A program made the position numbers and the translations under genes. This document shows, in pieces, positions 35,570-45,494 of a DNA stretch of 64,000 nucleotides. Source of the stretch: Saprospiraceae bacterium (GTDB lineage: Bacteria > Bacteroidota > Bacteroidia > Chitinophagales > Saprospiraceae); NCBI GenBank assembly GCA_016722295.1, contig JADKGL010000028.1:1-64000 (forward strand), in the 5' to 3' direction. Every line of letters starts with the position of its first letter. Position 1 is the stretch's first letter. The notes below the pieces were generated by a model, which was given only the letters and a program-made list of their open reading frames with translations, was not told where the DNA came from and did no database searches.

Positions 35570-36784
35570 ATGGATTCATTGACTCAACTGGTATTGGGTG
35601 CTGCTTGTGGAGAAGTTGTACTAGGACGGAAAATTGGAAATAAAGCACTTGTGCTTGGAGCCATTGGAGGTACAATTCCTGATTTAGATGTGTTGTCAAG
35701 TTTTTTTCTCAACCAATTAGATGCCTTAGCTTTTCATAGAGGACCAATGCATTCGCTTTTATTTGCCTGTATTTTTCCATTTATTATTGGCTTTTTTGTA
35801 AAAAAATTTTACGATAGCGGCATATTTAATAAAAAAGGATATCGGATCTTTGGATTTATTTTTGGACTAGTGATTTTTTTAGGAATCGGGAGTATTTTAT
35901 CCATTATTTTAGTTTTCATATTGCAAAGCACCGCTTATATTTTTATTTTACTTCTTGCAATTTTTGGTTTTCTATTTTTTAGATATATTTTTTTCAATTA
36001 TGTAAATAAGACTCAAGAAATTCCGACTGCTACTTATCTAGACTATGTAAAATTATTTTTTCTATCTATACTTACTCATCCACTTTTAGATTCATTGACT
36101 ACATTTGGAACTCAATTATTTTGGCCATTTTCAAATGAAAGAATCGCAATATCAAATATCGCTATTGTTGATCCTATCTATACATTTCCATTTCTTGGCT
36201 GTGTGATTGCTTGTGGTTTTTATGCAAGAACAGATAAAAAAAGATCGTGGATTATTGGGATTGGAATTTTGGTTAGTTCTCTTTACATGATTGCAACATT
36301 ATTCACTAAATCAAACGTAGATCATGTATTTGAAAAAAATTTACAAGCGTCTTCGATTCCTTATACGCGAACCCTAACTACACCAACCATTTTAAACAAT
36401 ATTCTTTGGTATGCGATTGCAGAATCTGATTCTGCATAGCATTGTGGGTATTATTCCATTTTTGATTCTTCTGATAAAATGGAGATTATCACATTAGCAA
36501 AATCAAATGAACTCCTGTCTCCTTATAAAGATTCTAAACTTATCAAAACACTCAGCTGGTTTAGTGAATACTATTACAATGCGATTCCAATGCAGGGAGA
36601 TACTATCCAATATAACGATTTGCGATATGGTACAATGAGTTTTAAATTCGACAGACCTGAAGATTTCATTTTTCATTTTAATCTAGTCAAAGAAAATAAT
36701 GAACTTCGATTGTTACCTGAAGAACGACCAAAAAATGATAGAAGGGATCTTGCACTCTTTTGGAAAAGATTGAAAGGAAATTAA
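35570..36784 (+). pseudogene. YdjM-family membrane hydrolase-like gene interrupted by one in-frame TAG
   Basis: The first part (35570-36439) encodes 289 residues with the family start MDSLTQLVLGAACGE, the metal-site pattern GTIPDLDVL / FHRGPMHSLL / LTHPLLDSLT and about four membrane helices. After TAG (36437-36439) the same frame stays open for HCGYYSIFDSSDKMEIITLA and a further 101 residues to 36784, which are the usual C-terminal tail of Bacteroidota homologues (LSWFSEYYYN...YNDLRYGTMSF). In homologues a Tyr-like residue stands at the stop. A one-base change would restore the gene. The truncated product keeps all metal-site motifs and might still work. Confidence 0.75.
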
Positions 36785-36814
36785 AAAGTAAAATTTAGTG
36801 ATTCTTTTTAAAAA

Positions 36815-37465
36815 TCACTCATATTTATTCTTCATGATTTTAAAATCACCTCTTTTCCATGCTTTAAAAAATTCAATCCAAGCACTTGGACTCATTATAT
36901 TCATAGGTCTAAATTGACCATTATAGTATGCTTTTTGAGCTTCTGTCTTTAAATAATAACTTGCATTACTTTGACCATCATGTGGAGTAAACTCGAGCAT
37001 TTTTCTGATTCGATCCTGCGCTAGATTTTCTTCTGCGATATCTCGAAGTCCTTGATCTACTTTCAATGCTAAAAATTCCTGTTTAAAGTGTTCTTTACGA
37101 GGCCAAGGATAGACGACTGTCTCTGGCAATAAAAACTCATCTTTTGTTAAAATTTGAAATATCGTATAATGATCTTGATTTAGAGTAGTTGGCACTATAT
37201 ATATGGCATCTTTGTAACCAATATATCTAAACTGCAAGGTATCCCCTATTTTGACAGCAATTGAAAAAAAACCATTTTCATTACTAAAGACTCCTCTATT
37301 TGTCGATTTGATTCTAATTTCTGCAAATGGCAATGGCACTGGGTCAGAATTCGACTCTGTCACAACTAATCCTGATAATTGCACAATTTCAACAGTTTGA
37401 CTATGTGCAACATAGCCGAAGAAATTGAATAAAATAATATAACATGAAATTTTAATTAATTTCAT
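36815..37465 (-). CDS. Exported protein with carboxypeptidase-regulatory-like (CarbopepD_reg) domain
   Basis: The 216-residue product (start at the ATG 37465, MKLIKISCYII) has a signal peptide and a transthyretin-like beta-sandwich (LSGLVVTESNSDPVPLPFAE, then STNRGVFSNENGFFSI and LQFRYIGYKD), followed by a helical C-terminal half rich in charged residues. The fold is the same as in TonB-dependent receptor N termini, but no receptor follows. Function unknown. An upstream in-frame ATG at 37489 adds eight residues. Confidence 0.75.
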   Translation of the reverse strand: MKLIKISCYIILFNFFGYVAHSQTVEIVQLSGLVVTESNSDPVPLPFAEIRIKSTNRGVFSNENGFFSIAVKIGDTLQFRYIGYKDAIYIVPTTLNQDHYTIFQILTKDEFLLPETVVYPWPRKEHFKQEFLALKVDQGLRDIAEENLAQDRIRKMLEFTPHDGQSNASYYLKTEAQKAYYNGQFRPMNIMSPSAWIEFFKAWKRGDFKIMKNKYE

Positions 37466-37568
37466 TAAATGTTTCGATTGGATTAACAATACTTAAAACG
37501 AAGGTAATAGAAAATTGTGTATCTCAACTTACCTTTACAAGAACTTATTCTCAACTAAAGATTAAATT

Positions 37569-38909
37569 ATGAATAAAAAGTTGCATTGGATCGGATTAAT
37601 TCTCCTTCTTATCTCTTATTCTTTCAATTTGAAGTCGCAAATCATTTCAGGTCCAATGGTCGGTTATGTAGAACATCGCACTGCCAAAATTTGGGTTGAA
37701 GTGAAGTATGACAGCAAAGTCAGCTTGAAATACTGGCAACAAAATTTAAATTCCTCAGCTCAAATTGCATTCCCTACTCATAACAAACAATTTAATTTCC
37801 ACACTATAATTTTCGATTGTGTCAATATGAATCCCGGTTCAATCTATGAATTTGAGATTTACTACAGTAATAAACCTTCCGGAATCCGGGGAAAATTTAA
37901 AACTCAAGAATTATGGAAATGGAGAAAAGCCGCACCAGATTTTTCTTTCCTGACCGGAAGCTGCGCTTATTTAAACGAACCAGAATTTGATCGCCCAACT
38001 CCTTATGGAGGTGATACAAGTATATTTAATTCGATGGCAAAAGAAAATTCTGAGTTTATGCTTTGGTTGGGGGACAATTGGTACACTCGTGAAGTTGATT
38101 ATGGAAGTCAGTGGGGACTTTGGTATCGCGCATCTAGAGATAGAAGTTTGCCATCTATTCAAAATTTCACCAATTCAATTCCTCAAGTGGCAATATGGGA
38201 TGACCATGATTATGGTCCAAATAATGAAGGTGTCTCCTATATCTTTAAAAATGAGACAAGAGAAGTTTTCTCTGCTTTTTGGGCAAATCCTACTTATGGA
38301 TTAGACCAAAAAGGTGTTTACTCAAAAGCGAGTTACTATGATGTAGATATATTCCTTATGGATAATCGAACATGGAGATCTTCTGATGATATGATTTCTT
38401 ACATTGATGAAAAACCAAATCCCGATAAAAAAATGTTTGGAAATGAGCAATTGAATTGGCTTAAAAATGCATTATTAAATAGCCATGCTACTTTTAAAAT
38501 CATCGCCACTGGTTCGCCAATGCTCAATCGAATGAATAAGTTTGATTGTTTTGTGAATTACCCAATCGAACATCAAGAACTATTACGATTTTTAGAATTA
38601 CATAATATTAAAGGAGTTTTATTTATAACAGGTGATCGCCATCATAATGAAATCATTGAAGAAAAAAGAGTTAATAAATACAGTCTTTATGATCTCACTT
38701 TAAGTCCTTTAACTTCTGGCGTTTATAAACTTCCAAATGAAGAGCTTGCCAATCCTGCATTGGTAAATGGGAGCGTGTATCAAGAACAAAATTATACGAG
38801 AATTTCTGTTCTTGGGAAAACAAAGGATCGTAAATTGAAAATAGAATATATGGACAAAACAGGTACCCCTCGTTTTTCTTGGGAGATCAATGAATCACAA
38901 TTAAAATAG
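37569..38909 (+). CDS. PhoD-like alkaline phosphatase/phosphodiesterase
   Basis: The 446-residue exported metallophosphoesterase has a signal peptide (about 1-23), an N-terminal beta-sandwich (GPMVGYVEHRTAKIWVEV) and a metal-site series FLTGSCAYLN, MLWLGDNWYTREVD, AIWDDHDYGPNN and FITGDRHHNEI. This order is that of the PhoD superfamily, whose members hydrolyse phosphodiesters with Fe/Ca cofactors. The substrate cannot be told. No Pho-type operator was recognised. Confidence 0.9.
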   Translation: MNKKLHWIGLILLLISYSFNLKSQIISGPMVGYVEHRTAKIWVEVKYDSKVSLKYWQQNLNSSAQIAFPTHNKQFNFHTIIFDCVNMNPGSIYEFEIYYSNKPSGIRGKFKTQELWKWRKAAPDFSFLTGSCAYLNEPEFDRPTPYGGDTSIFNSMAKENSEFMLWLGDNWYTREVDYGSQWGLWYRASRDRSLPSIQNFTNSIPQVAIWDDHDYGPNNEGVSYIFKNETREVFSAFWANPTYGLDQKGVYSKASYYDVDIFLMDNRTWRSSDDMISYIDEKPNPDKKMFGNEQLNWLKNALLNSHATFKIIATGSPMLNRMNKFDCFVNYPIEHQELLRFLELHNIKGVLFITGDRHHNEIIEEKRVNKYSLYDLTLSPLTSGVYKLPNEELANPALVNGSVYQEQNYTRISVLGKTKDRKLKIEYMDKTGTPRFSWEINESQLK

Positions 38910-39307
38910 GTTTTCAGAAAGTAACTTTTTTAATCAAATTCATAAAGTATCGACGACTCATTCTAGCCAATGTGGGTTTAATATCGTATGGTCGTGCGGT
39001 AAAATCCATCGCATATTGAGAAGTATGTCAATCAGCTAAAAGTTGATCTCATGTGATAACAAAAGTATTTCCCAATACTTTGGATTGCTTGTGTTATATC
39101 AAAGTGAAATACACCCTAAGTTGAACGTCAAAGTTTCATCTGAACCAATGTATTTAACAAGAACCTAAAAAGAGCTAATTCCCTTGATAAAAAATCAAAT
39201 ACGCTACATTTTAAAAACAAAAACAAAGGCCACCCAGCATGAGTCTGAGCGGCCTTCACATTTACTGATTTTGGAATCTGTCTCTTTTCAGTATAATGAA
39301 TTATCTC
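38910..39307. other. Intergenic stretch with terminator and a possible gene-tail remnant
   Basis: The 398 bases contain the terminator at 39210-39256. On the minus strand, 39027-38914 is open for 37 codons (including SQYAMDFTARPYDIK and MSRRYFMNLIKKVTF) with a stop at 38914. This looks protein-like and might be the decayed end of a lost gene. Nothing else is recognisable. Confidence 0.35.
39210..39256 (-). terminator. Rho-independent terminator of the PPIase gene
   Basis: Minus strand: AAGGCCGCTCAG pairs with CTGGGTGGCCTT (12 bp, two G-U) around a 7-base loop (ACTCATG). It is followed by TTGTTTTTGTTTTT and lies about 50 bases after the stop codon. Confidence 0.85.
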
Positions 39308-41428
39308 TTAATAGAACTTTGATCTATTGTCTTTGATATTTTCTTTCTTCTTCAATGCTTCCATGAAATATGACATCGCTGTATTTTTTGCAGGATGAGC
39401 ATAGAATCTTTTGAAATTTGTAACATCTTGATTTGTAGCAGGCACTTTTTCGATCACCTTTATAAAATAAGCTCCATTTGTCCCTTGAACTGGTCCTACA
39501 AAACTTCCTGGTTCTTTTTTGCTTATTTCAGCTACAACTTTATGTTCTTTTTCATATAAATCAATATATCCCGCAACAGTATTTACATCTTTTGCAGTAT
39601 CAATTGGAGCTTGATATGATCCGTATGTAGTTGATAAATCAGTTACACCAGCGCCTAAGCCCAATTTGATTTTATTAAATTTAGAACTTGCAATCAATTC
39701 GTCTTTTGCTTCTTTTCTTACCTTTTCTAAAGAAGGTACGCCCTTAGCATTTTTTGCAGAATAAGCTCCAACAACAAATCGATTTGTGAATTTTTTTACA
39801 TCATCTTGAAGATCAAAAACATCTGGGCACACACTTCCCAATTCAGTAGCTGGATCATAAAGCCATTTTGCGATATTCCGTACTGTATTAGATGCCCCTT
39901 CACCAAATCTTGGTATTTTAAATGTACTTTTTGCAATCTGAGGCTCGACTTCTATTTTGTATTTTCCTTTCTCAGCAATTGCTTTTTTAAATGATTCGAA
40001 ATCTCTATTATTTTGGATTATTTCCAATGCTTCGCTTTCCAATTGGTCTAATACGGCATCACCAGGTTGGATAGTTTCAGAAATAATTCCAAGTTGAATT
40101 CCTTCAGATTTTGTCAAGTATTTTTGGTCTGTAACTTCAACTAAATGAAATCCAAACTGTGTACCTATAATATAAAATTTACCTTTATCTGCTTTGTAAA
40201 AAATTAGATCATTGAATTCCTTAACCATACGATCTGGTGCCGAATATCCTAGATCTCCACCAATGCTGCCAGATCCAGCGTCTTGAGAAAACTGTTTTGC
40301 TAAATCAGCAAAATTTGCTTGACCTTTTTCTAGAACATTTTTCAAACTATCCAATAATCTTCTACCTGCGATAGCCTCTTGTTGTGTCTTCACTTGATAT
40401 AAAATATGCCTAGATCTAACAGAATCAGGAATCATCTTACGATCCAAGACTTTTGCAACTCTCATTTCTCCATTTTCAACATATGGTCCAACTAAACTAC
40501 CTTTTGGTGTACTAAACAATAATTCTGCATTTCCAGGAAATAGGTCAGTCTTTTTGTACAATTTCTCATCCCACTTACCTAATTGACCGACTATAAAAAG
40601 AGAATCACTTTTTGCGTTAGCAAAATTGTTCTTTCTTTCAGTCATGATATTTCGTAAATTTGTAGAATCCTCAGATGTTGGGTCAACATTGATGACTACA
40701 TAACTAAAATCTCTACTTTCTTCAGGATTTGTGAATTTTGTTGGATTAGCTTTTAAATATGCCTGTAAGTCTTGATCTGTAATCTCAACTTCTCCTTCTA
40801 TCGTTTTATATGGAATGATCGAATACGCAAGTTTCATCTTAGAATTACCTTCAACTAAATTACGTTCAATCATAAAATTGGGTTGAAAAAGTGATTTTGT
40901 AATAATAGAATTTAACTTCGTATACATTCTATCTTTCTTTATCTCTTTTTCTTGAATCATCCAAAAGTCTTTTGCTTGTTGCGGCAATTGGCCTGACTCC
41001 ATATTTGATTTAAACTGTGCTAATTGCTCTCGATTCACTTGGCCAGTATTTGGATCTCTGAAGTTTCTAACCAACACTGGAGAAAGATTAACTCCTCCTT
41101 GTAATTCGGTCATTTCAGACTCTGAAACTCCAATTCCATTTGACTTTGATTCTTTCTCTAGGATTGCTTCTTCGACAAACTGTTCCCAAAGATATTCTTT
41201 CCTTCCAAAAAAATCAACATTTGAATTTTGGTACATAATTCCTTCCTTTCGTTGAAACTCTGTATAGTCTAAACTTTTTCCAGCTACTTTACCAAGCGTA
41301 TTGGAGTTATTAAACAAAGCACCTGATTGACCTGTGGTCATATCCATCACGATAAAACCTAAAAGTGCTAATGCCATCAACAGTGTAACTAGCCAAAGTC
41401 TTTTGCGAATACTTGAAATTAATCCCAT
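39308..41428 (-). CDS. Membrane-anchored periplasmic peptidyl-prolyl isomerase (PpiD/SurA-like)
   Basis: This is a folding factor for exported proteins. The 706 residues begin with a short cytoplasmic end and one membrane helix (LVTLLMALALLGFIVMDMT). A SurA-type N-terminal chaperone region follows (KRKEGIMYQ-like helices to about 200), then a parvulin domain (RHILYQVKTQQEA, then QFSQDAGSGSIGGDLGYSAP; about 340-440) and a second, degenerate PPIase-like half ending in a Lys-rich tail. The architecture matches PpiD of Bacteroidota. It has its own terminator. Confidence 0.9.
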   Translation of the reverse strand: MGLISSIRKRLWLVTLLMALALLGFIVMDMTTGQSGALFNNSNTLGKVAGKSLDYTEFQRKEGIMYQNSNVDFFGRKEYLWEQFVEEAILEKESKSNGIGVSESEMTELQGGVNLSPVLVRNFRDPNTGQVNREQLAQFKSNMESGQLPQQAKDFWMIQEKEIKKDRMYTKLNSIITKSLFQPNFMIERNLVEGNSKMKLAYSIIPYKTIEGEVEITDQDLQAYLKANPTKFTNPEESRDFSYVVINVDPTSEDSTNLRNIMTERKNNFANAKSDSLFIVGQLGKWDEKLYKKTDLFPGNAELLFSTPKGSLVGPYVENGEMRVAKVLDRKMIPDSVRSRHILYQVKTQQEAIAGRRLLDSLKNVLEKGQANFADLAKQFSQDAGSGSIGGDLGYSAPDRMVKEFNDLIFYKADKGKFYIIGTQFGFHLVEVTDQKYLTKSEGIQLGIISETIQPGDAVLDQLESEALEIIQNNRDFESFKKAIAEKGKYKIEVEPQIAKSTFKIPRFGEGASNTVRNIAKWLYDPATELGSVCPDVFDLQDDVKKFTNRFVVGAYSAKNAKGVPSLEKVRKEAKDELIASSKFNKIKLGLGAGVTDLSTTYGSYQAPIDTAKDVNTVAGYIDLYEKEHKVVAEISKKEPGSFVGPVQGTNGAYFIKVIEKVPATNQDVTNFKRFYAHPAKNTAMSYFMEALKKKENIKDNRSKFY

Positions 41429-41606
41429 GGGAGCAATATAATTTATTAAGAATCAATACGTTAAATAAAATTTAATTCCTCAAAATCGTAATTTTGAAAA
41501 AACCTTGCAAAGTTAATACTTCTTAGCCGAAATTCAAGGACTAAGCTAAATTTATGGAAAAGAAATTTTGATAGCGCCGACGTAAGTATGTCGTCCAATC
41601 GGTATC

Positions 41607-42197
41607 TCAGCTGCCAGAAATTGACTTTTTGTGATCTGCAGCTGATGCAAGCTCTTCATAAAATGCCTCACCAAACCTCCGAGTTATGGATTCTTGCAAA
41701 AATTTATAAAGTGGAACTTTTTCTTTTTTACCAGCTTTACAAGCAGGATCACAGATTTCCCAACGATCATAATTCACTGCGATAAAGCCTTGTTTTGGAT
41801 TCTCTGTAATTCGTATAGGATATAAATGGCAAGAAATCGGTTTTTTGAATTTTGTAAGTCCTTGGTAATAAGCTTGTTCTATTCCACACTTTGAGATGCC
41901 CAATTCATCTTTAATCAAAAACACACAGGGTCCACCATTGATTAACTGTGTTCCCATTCCTTCTAAATCTTTATAATATTTAGTAACCCCATTTTTTTCA
42001 ATAACATTTCTATTTTCGCGGGGTAACATATGCTTTATTTTTTGATACACTTCCTCTAGAATTGGTACTTCTTCGTCACTTACTGGAGCACCGAGGTCAC
42101 CTTCGTAACAACAAGCACCTTTACAAGATTCTAGATTGCATCGAAAATAGCTGTCGATGATATCTTCACTTATCAATATATTGTCAATCGCTATCAT
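41607..42197 (-). CDS. DUF3109 family cysteine-cluster protein
   Basis: The 196-residue cytoplasmic protein has a Cys cluster (CNLESCKGACCYEGDLGAP) and further Cys in GPCVFLI, SKCGIEQA, ISCHLYPIRI and CDPACKAGKK. The pattern fits a zinc- or iron-sulfur-binding fold of the DUF3109/YkgJ type. It is widespread in Bacteroidota; the function is unknown. The gene stands alone, with 178 bases to the PPIase gene. Confidence 0.88.
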   Translation of the reverse strand: MIAIDNILISEDIIDSYFRCNLESCKGACCYEGDLGAPVSDEEVPILEEVYQKIKHMLPRENRNVIEKNGVTKYYKDLEGMGTQLINGGPCVFLIKDELGISKCGIEQAYYQGLTKFKKPISCHLYPIRITENPKQGFIAVNYDRWEICDPACKAGKKEKVPLYKFLQESITRRFGEAFYEELASAADHKKSISGS

Positions 42198-42449
42198 AGT
42201 GTAAAAATAAGAGAAAGATATTAATACTAACAGGATTTAGGGTGCAATCTGATGATTATTGGATATTGGGGTTAATAAAACAATTCAGTAGGAAATATTT
42301 CTTTATACCAAAATAATCAAATTAAAATCAAACAATTAAACAAAAAGTAGGTATGTAGATGTCTTTGGTTCACTTTTGAATCAAAAGTATTAATACCCTT
42401 CTCTACACTATAGTGTTAGAAGAGGATCTTTTGTTACTCTTTTTTAAAC

Positions 42450-43091
42450 TTAATTTAAAAATTTTTTATAAATATCTAGAAACTCCTGTAAAATCATTGC
42501 TGTCGCACCCCAGATCCAATGGGATTCTATTTCAAATCCTGGCACTTCGATATTTTGAGCATAACTCGTATTCAATACTTTACGAACACTATGGCGCGGT
42601 TCTAATAAATTGTTCAAAGAAATTTGAATGATAGATTCAACTTCTGATGGTTGATTTTTGAATTGGGGAATCTCATCAATAAAGGCAATGAAAGGATGAA
42701 CTTCATTTTGACTGACTGGAATATATAATGATGATAGACTAGCTATCACATGCTTTTTAAGCAAACGAATACCAATTTCCTCTTCTGTTTCTCGAAGAGC
42801 TGTGTTTAATAAACTGCCATCCGCAATATCATATCTGCCGCCAGGAAGAGATATCTGACCTGCGTGAGGATCATTTTTGTTGGTTGATGTCCGCTTGATT
42901 AGGGGAAAAACAAGTTCGCCACTGCACTCATACAATAAAATCACAACTCCAGCTTTTTTTACATTTTTTGGTGCTAATTCAAGCAATCGATTAGGCAATG
43001 GAGCCATCTTTCTATGGGACTCAAATTTATTAAATTCAAAGTTTTCAATGAATCTTTGAAATTGCAATGTAAAATCGATTTTGCTCTTCAC
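42450..43091 (-). CDS. NUDIX hydrolase, CoA pyrophosphatase-like
   Basis: The 213-residue protein has a complete Nudix box: GGRYDIADGSLLNTALRETE followed by EEIG, preceded by the CoAse-type segment RTSTNKNDPHAGQISLPGG (the NuCoA motif). It probably cleaves CoA or a derivative to phosphopantetheine and 3',5'-ADP. It is the last gene of a five-gene run, one base after hemD. Confidence 0.88.
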   Translation of the reverse strand: MKSKIDFTLQFQRFIENFEFNKFESHRKMAPLPNRLLELAPKNVKKAGVVILLYECSGELVFPLIKRTSTNKNDPHAGQISLPGGRYDIADGSLLNTALRETEEEIGIRLLKKHVIASLSSLYIPVSQNEVHPFIAFIDEIPQFKNQPSEVESIIQISLNNLLEPRHSVRKVLNTSYAQNIEVPGFEIESHWIWGATAMILQEFLDIYKKFLN

Positions 43092-43092
43092 C

Positions 43093-43881
43093 TTATCCCA
43101 AGGTCTTCTTAATATACTCTTCTAATGCCATTGCCATAGATGGTGTGGCAGGAGTTGGGGCTTGTATATCAATGATTAAACCCGCTTCTTTTGCTGCTTT
43201 TGCAGCGGTTGGACCAAATACAGCAATTCGTGTATCACCTTGAACAAAATCTGGAAAATTATCGAAAAGTGACTTTATCTCCATTGGACTAAAAAATACT
43301 AAAACATCATATTTTATATCTTTTAGATCTGAAAGATCTGCATTCACAGTGCGATGCATGATCGCTTCCTGAAATTTTACTTTTGAGGACTTTAAAAACT
43401 GTATCACTTCTACGTTACTTACGTCAGAGCAAGGAATTAAAAAAACACCCGATTCCTTATGCTTCTGAAAATAGTTAGCTATGTCTACTAGATTTTTTGT
43501 GCCGGAGAATACTTTTCTCTTCCTGAATAAAATAAACTTCTGAAGATAATTAGCCACAGTTTCAGTAGTGCAGAAGTATTTTGTCATTTCAGAGACTTTT
43601 AGTCTCATCTCTTCACAAAGCCTAAAATAGTGCTCAATTGAAGTGCGACTTGTAAAAACTACACATGGGAAGGCATTTGGACGAATTTTTTGCTTCCTAA
43701 ATTCCTTCTCACTTAATCCATCGACTTGAATAAAAGGTCGCCAATCTATCTGGGTACCATATTTAGTCTCAATCTCATAGTATGGAGACCTTTCTGGTTT
43801 CGGTTGAGAAACCAAAATAGAAGATACTTTTTTAAGTCGCAAATCAGGTTCTGGTCCTTTTTTCTTCGTTTTTATTGGCAT
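43093..43881 (-). CDS. hemD: Uroporphyrinogen-III synthase
   Basis: HemD cyclises hydroxymethylbilane in haem synthesis. The 262-residue protein shows the poorly conserved two-lobe pattern: CVVFTSRTSIEHYF, KYFCTTETVANYL, VFLIPCSDVSNV and the C-terminal VLVFFSPMEIKSLF...IAVFGPTAAKAAKEAG, the most reliable family signature. It follows the DUF4271 gene, a neighbour pair characteristic of Bacteroidota. A Lys-rich N-terminal leader (residues 1-25) is usual in this phylum. Confidence 0.88.
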   Translation of the reverse strand: MPIKTKKKGPEPDLRLKKVSSILVSQPKPERSPYYEIETKYGTQIDWRPFIQVDGLSEKEFRKQKIRPNAFPCVVFTSRTSIEHYFRLCEEMRLKVSEMTKYFCTTETVANYLQKFILFRKRKVFSGTKNLVDIANYFQKHKESGVFLIPCSDVSNVEVIQFLKSSKVKFQEAIMHRTVNADLSDLKDIKYDVLVFFSPMEIKSLFDNFPDFVQGDTRIAVFGPTAAKAAKEAGLIIDIQAPTPATPSMAMALEEYIKKTLG

Positions 43882-43891
43882 CTAAAAGGAA

Positions 43892-44800
43892 TTAACTTAA
43901 AACACCCTCTATTCTTAAAATTTTATAGATTAACAAGAGAGGCGCTATTTCGAAAGCGCAAAGATACAATAAAAAGTGAAAAATAGAATTTCTCCACAAA
44001 TTTGAACTAATTAGTATATCCCGACCATGTCTCACAAAATATAAAACTGCTATTAAAGCACCAATGATTAGAATTATTTTCTTGGCTAATTCTGGGTTAA
44101 TAAATGCAATTAAAAAATCTGACGGGATCAACAGAATGCCTAAAAAACAACCAAAGGTGGTGACACTATAGGATAAGGCATACATCTCTTTTTCTACTCC
44201 AAAAATCCTTCCAAATAAAAACAAAGAAATATGTCGAATTACATAAATCAAACACACGATCCCTGCGATATATAAAAGATAATAAGGATGTCGAATTCCT
44301 ATATAGTATGTATATCCTAAATATATAAATATTGATAAACCAATGAAATATAATCCATATAAGATAAAATAAATGAATCGTTGCTGTTCGTTAGAATCTC
44401 TCAATTGGAGACTAAAAAAATTAATATTCGTAAAACTTCTATAAATATTTAATGCGACATTCCGATTCAAATTTAGTGCAAGTGCCAACAAGAAACTCAA
44501 GAATAAAAGCATCCAAAAAAGGATATTTTTAATTTGTTGATAACTTGTTTTGCCAAGTGAAATAACAGGAAATAATGGCTTTGAAATTTTTATATTTCCC
44601 TCCTTATTTTGGACAATCGGATAGGTTGGTTGAACCAATTCGAATGGGTTAAATGCTTGAAAAATACTTCCTGTACTATCCTTCTGAACCTGTTCTGTGG
44701 GGTTAATTTCTCTAATTTCAAAAGGATTTTTAGGTAATTGTGCATTCAATACCCAAGAAATCAATGTAAAAATAAAGATTAAATAATAGTGATGATTCAT
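43892..44800 (-). CDS. DUF4271 family membrane protein
   Basis: The 302-residue protein has a signal-like N terminus, a periplasmic stretch of about 70 residues, then about seven membrane helices starting near residue 90 (ILFWMLLFLSFLLALALNL). No catalytic motif is visible. Its start directly abuts the response regulator stop and hemD follows after ten bases, so it is co-transcribed with both. The conserved neighbourhood with hemD suggests a link to haem or envelope metabolism, but the function is unknown. Confidence 0.88.
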   Translation of the reverse strand: MNHHYYLIFIFTLISWVLNAQLPKNPFEIREINPTEQVQKDSTGSIFQAFNPFELVQPTYPIVQNKEGNIKISKPLFPVISLGKTSYQQIKNILFWMLLFLSFLLALALNLNRNVALNIYRSFTNINFFSLQLRDSNEQQRFIYFILYGLYFIGLSIFIYLGYTYYIGIRHPYYLLYIAGIVCLIYVIRHISLFLFGRIFGVEKEMYALSYSVTTFGCFLGILLIPSDFLIAFINPELAKKIILIIGALIAVLYFVRHGRDILISSNLWRNSIFHFLLYLCAFEIAPLLLIYKILRIEGVLS

Positions 44801-45490
44801 TTATGGACAAATAAACTTAAATCCAATGCCATGAATATTGTCGATTTTAATCGCTGGATCTTCGCTGAGATACTTTCTCAATCTCGATATAAAGACATCC
44901 AAACTTCTGCCCATAAAATAATCATCTTCTCCCCAAAGAGTCTCCAGAATCATGGAGCGTTTAATTACTCTGTTTTTATTTTTTAACAAAAAGCCTAAAA
45001 GTTCGCTTTCTCTTTGAGTTAAGATCCTTGCATCTCCATCAAGAACCAACTGATATTCCATAGGCATATATTGGTATCTACCTATTGACAACTCTGCTTC
45101 TTGGCTTGGAGCTTCGAATACTTTACTTCTTCGTAAGAAGATTTCGATTTTTAAAATTAGCTCTTCAATGCTGAATGGCTTGGTGAGATAATCATCACCT
45201 CCGATTTTCAAACCGTGGATTCGATCCTCCTTAAGAGATTTTGCTGTCAAAAACAAGATTGGAATCTGTTGGTCTACCTTGCGTATCGCCTCTGCCACAC
45301 CAAATCCATCTACTTCTGGCAACATTACATCTAGTATACAAAGATCGAATTTTGACCCTCGATAGGCTTCAATGGTCTTTGCACCATCTATGCAATGTAC
45401 GATTTCGTATCCTTGCAATTCCAAATGATCCTTTGTGATGAAGCTCAATGTTTCATCATCTTCTGCGTATAATAATCTTGCGCGTTTCAT
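44801..45490 (-). CDS. OmpR-family response regulator
   Basis: The 229-residue protein starts MKRARLLYAEDDETL (ATG at 45490; a longer in-frame start at 45541 would overlap the kinase gene). It has a receiver domain with acidic pair, phospho-acceptor Asp in DLCILDVMLPEVDGF, Thr in FLTAKS and Lys in DDYLTKPF, then a winged-helix output domain (LTQRESELLGFLLKNKNRVI, SLDVFISRLRKYL, HGIGFKFI). It is encoded four bases after its kinase. Targets unknown. Confidence 0.93.
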   Translation of the reverse strand: MKRARLLYAEDDETLSFITKDHLELQGYEIVHCIDGAKTIEAYRGSKFDLCILDVMLPEVDGFGVAEAIRKVDQQIPILFLTAKSLKEDRIHGLKIGGDDYLTKPFSIEELILKIEIFLRRSKVFEAPSQEAELSIGRYQYMPMEYQLVLDGDARILTQRESELLGFLLKNKNRVIKRSMILETLWGEDDYFMGRSLDVFISRLRKYLSEDPAIKIDNIHGIGFKFICP

Positions 45491-45494
45491 CCGA

